A DNA stretch of 64,000 nt. It comes from Litchfieldella anticariensis FP35 = DSM 16096 (GTDB taxonomy: Bacteria; Pseudomonadota; Gammaproteobacteria; Pseudomonadales; Halomonadaceae). How positions within the stretch are numbered: position 1 is the first letter of the stretch; every line of letters starts with the position of its first letter. Location of the stretch: positions 62,001 through 126,000 of the forward strand of contig NZ_KE332394.1 in assembly GCF_000409775.1 (NCBI RefSeq), read 5' to 3'. The position numbers and the translations under genes are program-made. Below, in pieces: positions 34,091 through 44,028 of this stretch. The notes under the pieces were generated by a model. It made no database searches, was not told where the DNA came from, and saw only the letters and a list, made by a program, of their open reading frames with translations.

Positions 34091-34570
34091 ATGGCCGGCC
34101 TGACGGCCGGATCGCGCAGAAAATCTGCGCTCCCACCGGGGGCTCATGGCTGGAGTGTGAGCGAAGCTTTGCTTCGCGATGAAGGCGGCACTGCCGAGAA
34201 ATGCCGGCCTGATGGCCGGATCGCGCAGAAAATCTGCGCTCCCACCGGGGCTCATGGCTGGAGTGAGAGCGAAGCTTTGCTTCGCGATGAAGGCGGCACC
34301 GCCGAGAAATGCCGGCCTGATGGCCGGATCGCGCAGAAAATCTGCGCTCCCACCGGGGCTCATGGCTGGAGTGAGAGCGAAGCTTTGCTTCGCGATGAAG
34401 GCGGCACCGCCGAGAAATGCCGGCCTGATGGCCGGATCGCGCAGAAAATCTGCGCTCCCACCGGGGCTCATGGCTGGAGTGTGAGCGAAGCTTTGCTTCG
34501 CGATGAAGGCGGCACTGCCGAGAAATGCCGGCCTGCGGCCGGATCGCGCAATGAATTGGCTCCTACAAGG
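34091..34570. repeat. Tandem 108-bp REP-like hairpin repeat array
   Basis: Four consecutive copies start at 34091, 34201, 34309 and 34417, with a partial fifth at 34525-34550. The period is 108 bp (110 for the first copy because of two extra G). Each unit holds several perfect hairpins: GCCGGCC-tgat-GGCCGG, GCGCAGA-aaa-TCTGCGC, GCGAAGC-ttt-GCTTCGC and GGCGG-ca-CCGCC. Copies 1 and 4 share gtgtgagcg/actgcc, while copies 2 and 3 share gtgagagcg/accgcc. The right end read on the minus strand (TTGTAGGAGCC ... GCGCGATCCGGCC) resembles Pseudomonas REP elements. It fills the gap between two convergent genes. Confidence 0.92.
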
Positions 34571-34599
34571 ATTGGTGCCATCCGTGGCCGGGAAGTCAA

Positions 34600-37047
34600 T
34601 CAGGCGGCGTTGTGCCAAACCACCTTATCCTGCTGCTGAGCGAAGGCATCGAACGCAAAGTCGTCGACACTGAGCATCTCCAGTACCTCGGCCTCGAATT
34701 CACGCATGAAGCGTGCTTCTTCTTCGCTGAGAATGCCAGCGGTCAGCGCTGCTTCGACGCGTTGTTCGGGGTGCAAGGCACCCACCGGTAGCTCGCCCTT
34801 GGCATAGGCTTTGTTGACCTTGTGGTAGAGCGGCTCGGCTTTGGGGTAGTCCGCGAGCAAGGCATTGTAGTGGGCCAAGGGATTGTCCCGTTTACCGTCC
34901 TGCCGGTCCCAAGTGTTGCTGATCAGCTTACTGCGCAGGCTGGTGTGATGGGAGATGCTCTGAGCGATTTCACGCGTCAGATCGTCCTGGGGCTTGTTCC
35001 AGCGGCGTCCCAATGGCATCACCACAACGGAGAGCAGTTTGCCCAACGCCCGATTGGGCAGATTGTCGAACAGTTCGACCAGCGCTTGTTCGGCGCGATA
35101 CAGCAGCGTCTGACAGCTATAACGCAGCAGCGTGGCCTCGCCTTCGACCTTGTCCGATTCATGCCAATGCTTCAGCACCATTGATGTCAGGTAGAGGTTG
35201 GAAAGTACGTCTCCGAGACGTGCCGAGAGCATTTCGCGAGATTTGAGGCTGCTTCCTAGACTCGCCATGGCAGCATCCGCACACAGGCCGAAGCCGGCCG
35301 AGAGTCGCGCAACGTCCTGGGCATAGGGGGAAGCGACCTCGTCGAAAGGCGTATCGGCCTTGCCAATTCCCAGTCCTTGGGTAAAGGCACGCGCCGCATT
35401 GCCGAAGATCAGCCCAGCATGGGAGAAGAACGCCTTGTCGAATGCCTGGATGTCGTCGGCATCCTTGGCAGCCAGTTCCTCCAGAACATAGGGATGGCAG
35501 CGGATCGCCCCTTGGCCGAAGATCATCAGGTTGCGGGTCATGATGTTGGCACCTTCCACGGTGATCGCTACCGGGTTGGCACTATAGCCGATGCCAATGT
35601 AGTTGCGCGGCCCGAGGGTTACCGCCTTGCCGCCATGAATGTCCATGGCGTCGGCCAGCAGGCTACGTTGGAATTCAGTGAGCTGGCTCTTGAGAATCGC
35701 TGAGGGCACAGCGGGTTTTTCGCCATGATCGATCAGGTTGGCGGTCTGCATCACCGAGGCCTGGGCGATATAGGTGAGCGAGGCGATGCGTGCCAATGGC
35801 TCCTGGACGCCTTCCATCTCTGCTATTGGCAGGTTGAACTGACGGCGGATACGGGCGAAACCTCCCGTCCAGCCCAGCGCGTAGCGTGAAGTGCCGGTAG
35901 CACCGGAGGGCAGGGTGATGCAGCGTCCCACCGACAGGCATTCGACCAGCATTCTCCAACCCTGACCGGCCATCTCCGGTCCGCCGATGATGGTATCCAA
36001 GGGCACGAACACGTCCTTGCCCTTGATCGGGCCGTTCATGAACGGGCTACCAATCGGATGATGGCGACGACCGATCTCCATGCCTTCGGTATCGCGTGGC
36101 ACCAGCGCGCAGGTAATACCCAAGTCTTCCTCTTCGCCCAGCAAGTGGTCTGGGTCGAACATGCGGAAGGCCAGGCCAATCACAGTGGCGATGGGCGCCA
36201 GGGTGATCCAGCGTTTTTCGAAGTTCAGGCGCAGACCGAGCACTTCCTCGCCATCGATGACCTGCTTGCAGACCACACCAGTGTCAGGCAGCGAGGTGGC
36301 ATCGCTGCCGGCTCGCGGGCCGGTGAGGCCGAAACAGGGGATCTCGCGTCCGTCGGCGAGGCGTGGCAGGTAATGATCCTTCTGCTGCTGGGTCCCGTAC
36401 TTGAGCAGCAGTTCGCCCGGCCCCAGTGAGTTAGGCACACCCACGGTGACCATCAAGGTCTCGTTGATGGCTAGCTTCTGCAGTACCGCCGATTGGGCTT
36501 TGGCCGAGAAGCCCAGGCCGCCATACTCCTTGGGTATGATCATGCCGAAGAAGCCTTCTCGCTTCAGGTAATCCCATAGCTCCGCTGGCAGGTCGGCACG
36601 CTCGCGGGTGATTTCCCAGGCATTGCACATGCCAGCAGCGACCGAGCACTGCTTGTCGAGAAAGGCATGTTCTTCCTCGCTCAAACCGTCATCACGATAG
36701 GCGAGCAACTTGTCCCACGCCGGCCTGCCGGTGAATAGCTCACCATCCCAGGCGACGGTGCCGGCTTCCAGGGCGACACGCTCGGTATCCGAAACTTTGG
36801 GTGCGACGTTCTGGAATGTGGCAAAGATCCTCGGCGACAGCCAGCGGCGACGTAATGTCGGCAAGCCGCAGGCAGCAACCGCCGCGGCACCGACCAGCAG
36901 CACAAGGCCGAGCAGGGGAGCGCCGAACAGCATCCCGGCGATACCGAGCACGGCCAGTACGCCGAGCGCGGCTGGTGCACCGGCTTCGCGGCGCATGACG
37001 ATCAGCAGACCGACCACGGCCAGGACAACGAGAGCGAGTTGGGTCAT
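34600..37047 (-). CDS. fadE: Acyl-CoA dehydrogenase
   Basis: 815-aa FadE-type flavoprotein, the length of E. coli FadE, catalysing the first oxidation of fatty-acid beta-oxidation. N-terminal hydrophobic segments (about 1-70) anchor it to the membrane. Acyl-CoA dehydrogenase domains follow: IPKEYGGLGFSAKAQSAVLQK, CFGLTGPRAGSDATSLPDTG, ITVEGANIMTRNLMIFGQGA. ATG 37047 has GGAGG 7 bases upstream; the extension to 37092 is unsupported. Convergent with the SLC13 permease across the REP array. Confidence 0.92.
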   Translation of the reverse strand: MTQLALVVLAVVGLLIVMRREAGAPAALGVLAVLGIAGMLFGAPLLGLVLLVGAAAVAACGLPTLRRRWLSPRIFATFQNVAPKVSDTERVALEAGTVAWDGELFTGRPAWDKLLAYRDDGLSEEEHAFLDKQCSVAAGMCNAWEITRERADLPAELWDYLKREGFFGMIIPKEYGGLGFSAKAQSAVLQKLAINETLMVTVGVPNSLGPGELLLKYGTQQQKDHYLPRLADGREIPCFGLTGPRAGSDATSLPDTGVVCKQVIDGEEVLGLRLNFEKRWITLAPIATVIGLAFRMFDPDHLLGEEEDLGITCALVPRDTEGMEIGRRHHPIGSPFMNGPIKGKDVFVPLDTIIGGPEMAGQGWRMLVECLSVGRCITLPSGATGTSRYALGWTGGFARIRRQFNLPIAEMEGVQEPLARIASLTYIAQASVMQTANLIDHGEKPAVPSAILKSQLTEFQRSLLADAMDIHGGKAVTLGPRNYIGIGYSANPVAITVEGANIMTRNLMIFGQGAIRCHPYVLEELAAKDADDIQAFDKAFFSHAGLIFGNAARAFTQGLGIGKADTPFDEVASPYAQDVARLSAGFGLCADAAMASLGSSLKSREMLSARLGDVLSNLYLTSMVLKHWHESDKVEGEATLLRYSCQTLLYRAEQALVELFDNLPNRALGKLLSVVVMPLGRRWNKPQDDLTREIAQSISHHTSLRSKLISNTWDRQDGKRDNPLAHYNALLADYPKAEPLYHKVNKAYAKGELPVGALHPEQRVEAALTAGILSEEEARFMREFEAEVLEMLSVDDFAFDAFAQQQDKVVWHNAA

Positions 37048-37163
37048 GCGAGACCTCCGTCTGCAAGTCAGGGTGTCACGATACTCTAACAAGCGTTTGA
37101 ATTATTCAAGCCTAGTGCATATGAGACAGACTGACCAGAAGGAGAGAACATCTCATCCCCTAT

Positions 37164-37191
37164 AAAAAAACACCCCACCGGGGGTGGGGTG
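37164..37191 (-). terminator. Rho-independent terminator of the bet operon
   Basis: On the minus strand CACCCCACC-ccc-GGTGGGGTG is a perfect 9-bp stem followed by TTTTTTT, 41 bases after the betA stop. Confidence 0.93.
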
Positions 37192-37232
37192 AAGTGGACA
37201 TCACCATATGCGGTGAACGGATACAGGTAACG

Positions 37233-38930
37233 CTATCCCGCTTGGTCCTGAACCTGGGGGGCAGTACGTGCCGGGGCGCCGTTGGCGACGTAGTAGGGCG
37301 CATTCGAGCGCGGCAGTGGTTCGCGGCCGCGAATTCGATCGGCGATCTTCTCGGCCAGCATGATGGTCGGGGCATTGAGATTGCCGGTAGGGATGACAGG
37401 GAACAGCGAGGCATCCACCACCCGCAGCCCTTGCATGCCGTGCACGCGTCCCTCGGCGTCGACCACCGCCATGTCGTCGTAGCCCATCTTGCAACTACCG
37501 CAGGGGTGGTAGGCGGTTTCGGCATGGGCACGCACGAAGTCGTCCAGTTCGGCGTCGGATTGCACGTTCGGGCCGGGTGAAATCTCGCGGCCACGGTAGG
37601 CATCCATGGCGGGTTGCTGGATGATCTCACGGGTCAGGCGAATGGCATCGCGGAATTCCTGCCAGTCCTTGTCTTTGGACATGTAGTTGAACAGGATGCT
37701 GGGGGCCTCACGTGGGTCGAGCGAGGTAAGGCGGATACGGCCGCGGCTTTCCGAACGCATCGAGCCGACATGGGCCTGGAAGCCATGGGCTTGCACTGCG
37801 CTCTTGCCGTTGTAGCTGATGGCGATTGGCAGGAAGTGGTACTGCAGATTAGGCCATTCCTCTTCGTCACGGGTACGAATGAACCCGGCCGCTTCGAACT
37901 GGTTGCTGGCACCGACGCCGGTACCAAGGAATAGCCACTCGGCACCGATCTTGGGCTGGTTGTACCACTTCAGTGCTGGATACAGTGAGATCGGCTGCTT
38001 GCATTCATATTGGATATACATCTCCAGATGGTCCTGGAGATTCTCGCCGACACCCTTCAGGTCATGCACCACGGGGATGCCGAACTCCTTGAGATGCTCG
38101 GGGTTGCCGATTCCTGAACGCAGCAGAATTTGTGGCGAGGCAATGGCGCCGCTGCACAATAGGACTTCGCGACGGGCGCGGGCTTCCACTGGCTGTCGCT
38201 TGTGCAGATAGCTTACTCCCACGGCACGCTTGTCCTCGAACAGGATGCGGTCGGTGGTGGCATGGGTAACGATGGTCAGGTTGGGCCGCTGCTTGGCCTG
38301 GTCCAGATAACCCCGGGCGGTGGAGGCGCGGCGTCCCTTGGGCGTGACGAAACGGTCCATGGGGCCGAAGCCTTCCTGCTGGTAACCGTTGACGTCTTCG
38401 GTCTTCGGATAGCCAGCCTGCTGTCCGGCCTCGATGAAGGCATGGTAGAGGGGATTGTTGCCGGGCTTGGGCGTGGTCACGCTGACCGGTCCATCGCCGC
38501 CATGATAGTCGTTGGGGCCGATGTCGCGCGTTTCGGCTTTCTTGAAGTAGGGCAGGCAGTCGGCGTAGGTCCAGTCCTCAAGACCGGACGCCTTGGCCCA
38601 GTTATCGTAGTCCAAGGCGTTGCCGCGGATGTAGCACATGCCGTTGATCAGCGATGACCCGCCCAACCCCTTGCCGCGACCGCATTCCATACGGCGGTTG
38701 TTCATGTAGGGTTCGGGATCGGTCTCGAAAGCCCAGTTGTAGCGCTTGCCTTGCAGGGGAAAGGCCAGGGCGGCTGGCATCTGGGTACGAAAGTCGAAGC
38801 GGTAGTCCGGGCCGCCGGCTTCCAGCAGCAGTACGCTGACATCGGCGTCCTCGGTGAGACGTGTGGCCAACACGTTGCCGGCCGAGCCGGCACCGATGAT
38901 GATGTAATCGAACTCGTGAGCTTTTGTCAT
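37233..38930 (-). CDS. betA: Choline dehydrogenase
   Basis: 565-aa GMC-family FAD flavoenzyme that oxidises choline to betaine aldehyde, membrane-associated. The FAD Rossmann motif [20 protein letters not shown] is at about 8-27. [20 protein letters not shown] and [15 protein letters not shown] are the GMC signatures, and [11 protein letters not shown] lies near the C-terminus. ATG 38930 follows GGAGGG. Last gene of betI-betB-betA; a large stem-loop separates it from betB. The product feeds BetB to make glycine betaine, a compatible solute. Confidence 0.95.
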   Translation of the reverse strand: MTKAHEFDYIIIGAGSAGNVLATRLTEDADVSVLLLEAGGPDYRFDFRTQMPAALAFPLQGKRYNWAFETDPEPYMNNRRMECGRGKGLGGSSLINGMCYIRGNALDYDNWAKASGLEDWTYADCLPYFKKAETRDIGPNDYHGGDGPVSVTTPKPGNNPLYHAFIEAGQQAGYPKTEDVNGYQQEGFGPMDRFVTPKGRRASTARGYLDQAKQRPNLTIVTHATTDRILFEDKRAVGVSYLHKRQPVEARARREVLLCSGAIASPQILLRSGIGNPEHLKEFGIPVVHDLKGVGENLQDHLEMYIQYECKQPISLYPALKWYNQPKIGAEWLFLGTGVGASNQFEAAGFIRTRDEEEWPNLQYHFLPIAISYNGKSAVQAHGFQAHVGSMRSESRGRIRLTSLDPREAPSILFNYMSKDKDWQEFRDAIRLTREIIQQPAMDAYRGREISPGPNVQSDAELDDFVRAHAETAYHPCGSCKMGYDDMAVVDAEGRVHGMQGLRVVDASLFPVIPTGNLNAPTIMLAEKIADRIRGREPLPRSNAPYYVANGAPARTAPQVQDQAG

Positions 38931-38972
38931 TGGAGCCCTCCAGGATAAGAGGCGTACGTCAGATCGATGAGC

Positions 38973-39027
38973 GAGCGGCAGCGTGAGGTGGAAATGCGGT
39001 GACTCCACCTCTTGCATGCTGCCGCTC
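38973..39027 (-). other. Intercistronic stem-loop between betB and betA
   Basis: Two nested perfect stems: outer GAGCGGCAGC/GCTGCCGCTC (10 bp; 38973-38982 with 39018-39027) and inner GAGGTGGA/TCCACCTC (8 bp; 38985-38992 with 39004-39011), with an 11-base loop. No T-run follows, so processing, mRNA stability or partial attenuation between the two cistrons is likelier than full termination. Confidence 0.75.
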
Positions 39028-39046
39028 TTATGTGAGCCGGTTAGAG

Positions 39047-40516
39047 TTAGAACACCGGTGGGAACGGCCCCATTTCCACCTGGATCGATTTGATCTGGGT
39101 GTAGTGATCGAGTGTCGAGATACCGTTCTCACGACCCACGCCGGACTGCTTGTAGCCGCCCACCGGCATTTCCGCCGGCGACTCGCCCCAGGTGTTGATC
39201 CAGCAAATGCCGGCTTCCAGGCGATGGATGGTGCGGTGCGCACGGGTCAGGTTCTCGGTAAAGACACCGGCGGCCAGGCCATAATGGGTATCGTTGGAGC
39301 GAGCGATCACTTCCTCTTCGTCGTCGAAGACCAGCACCGACATCACCGGGCCGAAGATCTCTTCGCGTACGATGCGCATGTCGTCGGTGCAGTCAGTGAA
39401 GACCGTGGGGGCAGCCCAGGCGCCATGTGCGAAATCACCTTCGGCCATCGGCTCGCCACCGATCAGCACGCGGGCGCCTTCCTGCTTGCCGATAGCGATG
39501 TAGGACAGCACTTTGCGTTGATGTTCGAAGCTGACCAAGGGGCCGAAATTGACCTCTGGATCCAGTGGATCGCCTGACTTGATGCGCGCCACTCGCTCCT
39601 TGATCCTGGCTTCGAAGGCGTCCTTGACCGAACGCTGCACGAACACTCGGGTACCGTTGGTGCAGACCTGGCCGCTGGAGTAGAAATTGGCCATCATCGC
39701 GGCGTCGGCGGCGCGATCCAGATCGGCATCGTCGAACACGATCAGCGGCGATTTGCCACCCAACTCCATGGTGACGTCCTTCAGTGTCGAGCCGGCAGCA
39801 GCCGACATGACCTTCTTGCCGGTACCTACCTCACCGGTAAAGCTGATCTTGTCGATACCCTCGTGGGCAGTGAGCATCTGTCCGACACGACCGTCACCAT
39901 GCACCACGTTGAATACACCGTCGGGTAAACCAGCCTCGGTGAAGATTTCTGCCAGCTTCATGGTGGTCAGGGGGGTGACCTCGCTGGGCTTGAAGACCAC
40001 GGCATTACCCGCCGCCAGAGCAGGGGCGGACTTCCAGCAAGCGATCTGGATCGGATAGTTCCAGGCGCCGATGGAGCCGACCACGCCCAGCGGCTCGCGG
40101 CGCGTGTAGACGAAGGAAGACTCGCGCAGTGGGATCTGCGAGCCCTCTATGGCTGGAGCCAAGCCAGCGAAGTATTCAATGGCGTCGGCACCGGTGACGA
40201 TATCCACCGCGGCGGTCTCGCTGATTGGCTTGCCGGTATTCAGGGTTTCGAGTTCAGCCAATTCGTCGTTGCGTTCGCGAAGCAGGCTCACCGCGCGGTT
40301 GAGGATGCGAGAGCGTTCCATACCTGTCATGGCGGCCCAGCTCTTCTGACCTTCACGGGCCGAGGCCACGGCAGTATCCACGTCGGCCTGAGAGGCTTGC
40401 TGGACCTCGGCCAGGAGCGTGCCATCGGTAGGATTGATGACTTGGAACGTTTCTCCGGAGGTGGCGTCCACTCGGCGCCCGCCGATATAGAGTTGCTGGA
40501 GTTCGATTGTCGCCAT
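39047..40516 (-). CDS. betB: Betaine aldehyde dehydrogenase
   Basis: 489-aa NAD(P)+-dependent aldehyde dehydrogenase converting betaine aldehyde to glycine betaine. Signatures: [20 protein letters not shown]-type region at about 155-173, general base Glu in MELGGKSP, nucleophile Cys in [13 protein letters not shown], and [21 protein letters not shown] near the C-terminus, which is typical of BetB. The ATG follows AGGAGGACCCC. It lies between betI (50 bases upstream) and betA. Confidence 0.95.
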   Translation of the reverse strand: MATIELQQLYIGGRRVDATSGETFQVINPTDGTLLAEVQQASQADVDTAVASAREGQKSWAAMTGMERSRILNRAVSLLRERNDELAELETLNTGKPISETAAVDIVTGADAIEYFAGLAPAIEGSQIPLRESSFVYTRREPLGVVGSIGAWNYPIQIACWKSAPALAAGNAVVFKPSEVTPLTTMKLAEIFTEAGLPDGVFNVVHGDGRVGQMLTAHEGIDKISFTGEVGTGKKVMSAAAGSTLKDVTMELGGKSPLIVFDDADLDRAADAAMMANFYSSGQVCTNGTRVFVQRSVKDAFEARIKERVARIKSGDPLDPEVNFGPLVSFEHQRKVLSYIAIGKQEGARVLIGGEPMAEGDFAHGAWAAPTVFTDCTDDMRIVREEIFGPVMSVLVFDDEEEVIARSNDTHYGLAAGVFTENLTRAHRTIHRLEAGICWINTWGESPAEMPVGGYKQSGVGRENGISTLDHYTQIKSIQVEMGPFPPVF

Positions 40517-40566
40517 GGGGTCCTCCTGTGGGAGTTAGAAACCGACTGCGCATCCGTTAGCGCGGG

Positions 40567-41190
40567 TCAGTCATTCGTTGTGACAGTGGTTTGCCGAGTC
40601 GTTGTTCGTCTAGCGAGTTGTGTATCGAGATAGTCGTAGGCGAGCCCACGAGCGCGATCGACGTCCAGCCCTTCCGGTGCCATGGCACCGCGCAGCCACA
40701 AGCCGTCGATCATCGCGGCCAGGCCACGAGCGGCTTGCCGTGCCTCTTCCTTAGCTAGGCAATGCCGGAATTGATGGCACAGATTGGAGTACAGTCTTCT
40801 GTCATTGACATGCTGAAGACGTTGAAGATCGCGTTTGTGCATGCTGCTGGCCCAGAATGCCAGCCAGGTTTTCATTACCGACTGGCTGACTTGGCTGCGA
40901 TCGAAGTTGCCGTCGATGATGGCTCGCAGATGATCACGCGGCGAATCGCTTGGTAACGCTTGGCGTCGACGTGTCACAGCCTCGCCAAGATCGCTGAGAA
41001 TCTGACGCATGGTGGCTTCCAGCAACCCATCCTTGCCGCCGAAGTAGTGGCTGATGATGCCGGCGGAGACACCGGCACGCCGGGCGATACGCACGATAGT
41101 GGTATCGGCCAGGCCGGCTTCATCGATAGCCTCCATGGTGGCTTTGATCAGCTGGCGGCGGCGAATGGGTTCCATTCCGAGCTTTGGCAC
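40567..41190 (-). CDS. betI: TetR-family choline-responsive repressor
   Basis: 207-aa repressor. The N-terminal TetR HTH ([20 protein letters not shown] followed by [28 protein letters not shown], about 10-60) is very BetI-like. The C-terminal domain binds choline. It heads the operon and presumably represses itself, betB and betA through the palindrome at 41299-41320. Confidence 0.93.
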   Translation of the reverse strand: MPKLGMEPIRRRQLIKATMEAIDEAGLADTTIVRIARRAGVSAGIISHYFGGKDGLLEATMRQILSDLGEAVTRRRQALPSDSPRDHLRAIIDGNFDRSQVSQSVMKTWLAFWASSMHKRDLQRLQHVNDRRLYSNLCHQFRHCLAKEEARQAARGLAAMIDGLWLRGAMAPEGLDVDRARGLAYDYLDTQLARRTTTRQTTVTTND

Positions 41191-41298
41191 CGGTCTTGTC
41201 TCCTCTCTGAGTAGCGCTCGCGAACTCCGGCACTCGTTCGTTCTCGTTGCAGAGCCGGGTGCTGGTCGCTACCTCTATCGTGAAAAGTATGTATCTTT

Positions 41299-41320
41299 TT
41301 TATTGAACGTTCAATCAATA
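41299..41320. promoter_or_regulatory. BetI-type operator
   Basis: A perfect 14-bp palindrome ATTGAACGTTCAAT (41302-41315) lies within a longer A/T-rich imperfect dyad. The TTGAACGTTCAA core is like the known enterobacterial BetI site. It sits 109 bases upstream of betI and 119 bases before the divergent choline-binding gene, so it may control both directions. Confidence 0.82.
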
Positions 41321-41438
41321 AAAAAGATCGTGTCGTGATATGGTATGTCAGATTCGCTATGAATCGAGCTTAACAAGGAGGGGGATACCGAGTGTAATGA
41401 CTTGTCCCAAGGAATAGGAAGGCTGGAGAAAGGAAGCG

Positions 41439-42398
41439 ATGAGCAAGACATTGAAGAATTCCCTGCCGATGCTAGGGGTGGCCGCATTGGTTCTGAGCGC
41501 GGCTCCACTGATGGCAAAAGAACCTGAGAGCTGTCAGTCGGTGCGTTTTGCGGAAGTGGGCTGGACCGATGTCGCGACGACCACGGCACTCACCCGTGAG
41601 GTGCTCGAGGGTCTTGGCTATGACACCTGGACCAACACGGCATCGGTTCCCCTTGTCTACTCAGGACTGCGCAACGGCGACTTCGATATCTTCCTGGGTA
41701 ACAGGATGCCTACGATGGCGTCGATCAGTGATCCTTATGTCGATCAAGGGGATGTCGACCGAGTCGCTGCCAACCTGCATGGTGCCAAGTATACGCTAGC
41801 GGTGCCGCAGTACGTTCATGAGGCAGGGGTGACCTCGGTGACTGACTTGGCCGAGCACGCCGAGCACTTTGGGCAACGCCTGTACGGCATCGAGGCTGGC
41901 AGTGACGGCAACCTGATCATCCAGGACATAATCGATGACGAAGCTTTTGGTTTGGAAGAATGGCACCTGATTGATTCCAGTGAGGCCGGTATGCTGGCTG
42001 AGTTGCGCTCCAAGGTGCAAAGTGAGGAATGGATGGTGTTCCTTGGCTGGGAGCCGCATCCGATGAACGTCAATTTCGACATCGCCTACCTGGAGGGGGC
42101 CGATGATTATTTCGGTCCCGATCGGGGGCGAGAGACCGTTTATACCAATACGCGAGCCGGTTATGTCGAGGAATGTGCCAATGTCGGAACGCTGCTCAAG
42201 AACCTGGAGTTCACATTGGAGATGGAGAACCGGCTGATGAGTGCGATTCTGGATGAGGGCAAGGAACCACGCGATGCTGCCCGCGCTTATCTGCGGAAGC
42301 ATCCCGATGTACTGAAGCAATGGCTCGATGGTGTATCCGCCCGCGAGGGCGGAAACGGTCTAAAGGCTGTCAGAAGTGCACTGGATATCGAGGGTTGA
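41439..42398 (+). CDS. Choline/betaine ABC transporter substrate-binding protein
   Basis: 319-aa OpuAC/ChoX-type periplasmic binding protein. A signal peptide (about 1-26, ending APLMAKEP) is followed by FAEVGWTDVATTTALTREVL, the region where ChoX-type proteins begin their quaternary-amine binding cage, then FDIFLGNRMPTM and WMVFLGWEPHPMN with aromatic residues. No permease or ATPase gene follows, so it is either an orphan partner of an importer elsewhere or a remnant. The position opposite betI suggests choline as ligand and BetI co-regulation (inference). Confidence 0.85.
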   Translation: MSKTLKNSLPMLGVAALVLSAAPLMAKEPESCQSVRFAEVGWTDVATTTALTREVLEGLGYDTWTNTASVPLVYSGLRNGDFDIFLGNRMPTMASISDPYVDQGDVDRVAANLHGAKYTLAVPQYVHEAGVTSVTDLAEHAEHFGQRLYGIEAGSDGNLIIQDIIDDEAFGLEEWHLIDSSEAGMLAELRSKVQSEEWMVFLGWEPHPMNVNFDIAYLEGADDYFGPDRGRETVYTNTRAGYVEECANVGTLLKNLEFTLEMENRLMSAILDEGKEPRDAARAYLRKHPDVLKQWLDGVSAREGGNGLKAVRSALDIEG

Positions 42399-42493
42399 GG
42401 TGCCGCTGCAGGCTTGCCAAGCAGCGGGCCCGCAGGCATAATGCGCACCCGTTGTCGGCCTTCCCCGGTATTCGGTGAATCCCGCCCGCAACT

Positions 42494-42570
42494 GGCTACG
42501 TAGCTCAGTTGGTTAGAGCACATCACTCATAATGATGGGGTCCCCTGTTCGAGTCAGGGCGTAGCCACCA
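42494..42570 (+). tRNA. tRNA-Met (CAT), elongator type
   Basis: 77 bases with encoded CCA. GGCTACG acceptor pairs with CGTAGCC; D-arm AGCTCAGTTGGTTAGAGC; anticodon loop ctCATaa; T-arm CCCTG-TTCGAGT-CAGGG. The GGCTACG start is that of elongator rather than initiator tRNA-Met. Confidence 0.95.
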
Positions 42571-42581
42571 CGGCGAATCCT

Positions 42582-42618
42582 GAAACGCCCGTTCGATAAA
42601 AAATCGAGCGGGCGTTTC
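42582..42618 (+). terminator. Terminator after tRNA-Met
   Basis: A 16-bp stem (GAAACGCCCGTTCGAT with its complement, one G-U pair) and a 5-A loop, ending in GTTTCGCTTC. It begins 12 bases after the tRNA CCA. Confidence 0.82.
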
Positions 42619-42728
42619 GCTTCATGGCCCACGGAACCACTGTGGCAAGGGATTTGTCTCCTGAAATCGTAGCATCGACTTGACCTTCACGAAGTGATCC
42701 GTATACTACGTCGCGTGTTCCGGGTCGT

Positions 42729-42804
42729 TCCCCGATAGCTCAGTTGGTAGAGCAAATGACTGTTAATCATTGGGTCGCAGGTTCGAGTCCTGCTCGGGGA
42801 GCCA
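42729..42804 (+). tRNA. tRNA-Asn (GTT), copy 1
   Basis: 76 bases with encoded CCA. Acceptor TCCCCGA/TCGGGGA, D-arm AGCTCAGTTGGTAGAGC, anticodon GTT in ctGTTaa, T-arm GCAGG-TTCGAGT-CCTGC. It differs from copies 2 and 3 in the acceptor stem (CCC instead of CCT) and anticodon stem. Confidence 0.96.
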
Positions 42805-42845
42805 ACATTCACGGAACACAGGTAGGTAGCTGATTTGCAAGAGAT

Positions 42846-42921
<76 letters not shown>

Positions 42922-42955
42922 TCCTACCCCCTGCCTTTCCGCGTCTGCCGGTCGT

Positions 42956-43031
<76 letters not shown>

Positions 43032-43161
43032 GTTCCGACCAGGCAATCGCCACTCGGTCTGTCCTCTACCCGCCCAATGTCCTTTCGGGATTGATGACCG
43101 CGTAAGAGTTGATAACGGCTGTGCACTCGTCTCCCCCTCAACGGAGCCGAGGAGCTTAGCG

Positions 43162-44028
43162 ATGAGAATCATCTCTGTTATCTCCAGCAAGGGCGGTGTC
43201 GGCAAGACCACGGTCACCGCCAACATGGGCGGTCTACTCGCCGATGCAGGGCTGCGAGTCCTGATCGCCGATCTGGATATCCAGCCCACACTCTCCAGCT
43301 ATTTCCCTCTCAGATTCGAGGCACCCGGCGGGATCTATGAGCTGATCGCCCTTGGCGATACCGCCGCCGATCATGTGGTGTCGCAAACTGCCTATCCCCA
43401 CCTCGACATCATCATTTCCAACGACCATGGCGGGCAGCTGCCCCAGTTGCTGCTCAACGCGCCTGATGGGCGATTCCGACTGGCCCACCTGCTCGGGGCG
43501 TTTCGTGATGACTACGACGTTGTCCTGATCGATACCCAGGGGGCCCGTTCCATAACGCTGGAGATGGCTGTCCTGGCCTCGGATCAGGCGTTGTCTCCCA
43601 TTACCCCCGAACTGCTCTCGGCGCGGGAATTCGTTCGTGGCACCGTCGGGTTGCTGCGCGATCTGGAGACACTCAGCCGGTTCACCCATCTCAGCGTTCC
43701 GCCCGTCTCCGTGCTGATCAACCGCCTGGACGAAACGGTCGATGCACGCAATATCCACCATACCCTGGCCGAGATGTTCACCGCAGGTGATCAGGGCGTC
43801 CGAATTCTGAAAAGCACGATTCGCGCCGGCGTGGCCTTTCGTCAGGCAGCCTCGGCGGGCGTGCCGGTTCACCAGTACGAGACGCGCAAACCGGCCGGTC
43901 GTAGGGCTCCCGCGGCGGCGGATCAAATCAAGGCGGTCACCTGCGAACTCAACCCCGACTGGGAGCCGCTGATCGAAGGTATGGCACCCAAAGCCGTGAT
44001 GGCGGGAGGCAGCTATGAGTGTCATTGA
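43162..44028 (+). CDS. ParA/Soj-family partition ATPase
   Basis: 288-aa ParA-type ATPase with the deviant Walker A SSKGGVGKTTVTANMGG at about 8-24, Walker B VVLIDTQGA and the SPITPELLSAREFVRG region. In PAPI-1-class elements the equivalent soj gene sits next to the attachment site and is needed to maintain the excised form. GAGGAG lies upstream of the ATG. It overlaps dnaB by 14 bases, so it is the first gene of a long operon. Confidence 0.9.
   Translation: MRIISVISSKGGVGKTTVTANMGGLLADAGLRVLIADLDIQPTLSSYFPLRFEAPGGIYELIALGDTAADHVVSQTAYPHLDIIISNDHGGQLPQLLLNAPDGRFRLAHLLGAFRDDYDVVLIDTQGARSITLEMAVLASDQALSPITPELLSAREFVRGTVGLLRDLETLSRFTHLSVPPVSVLINRLDETVDARNIHHTLAEMFTAGDQGVRILKSTIRAGVAFRQAASAGVPVHQYETRKPAGRRAPAAADQIKAVTCELNPDWEPLIEGMAPKAVMAGGSYECH

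Noticed and set aside
34091-34570. CRISPR array
   Set aside because: The whole 108-bp unit is repeated with no variable spacers and no cas genes nearby.
33932-34639. Long open frames on both strands across the repeat array (also 34007-34618 minus)
   Set aside because: They arise because the 108-bp repeat is divisible by three; the protein is a repetition of the repeat unit, starts inside the permease gene and has no ribosome-binding site.
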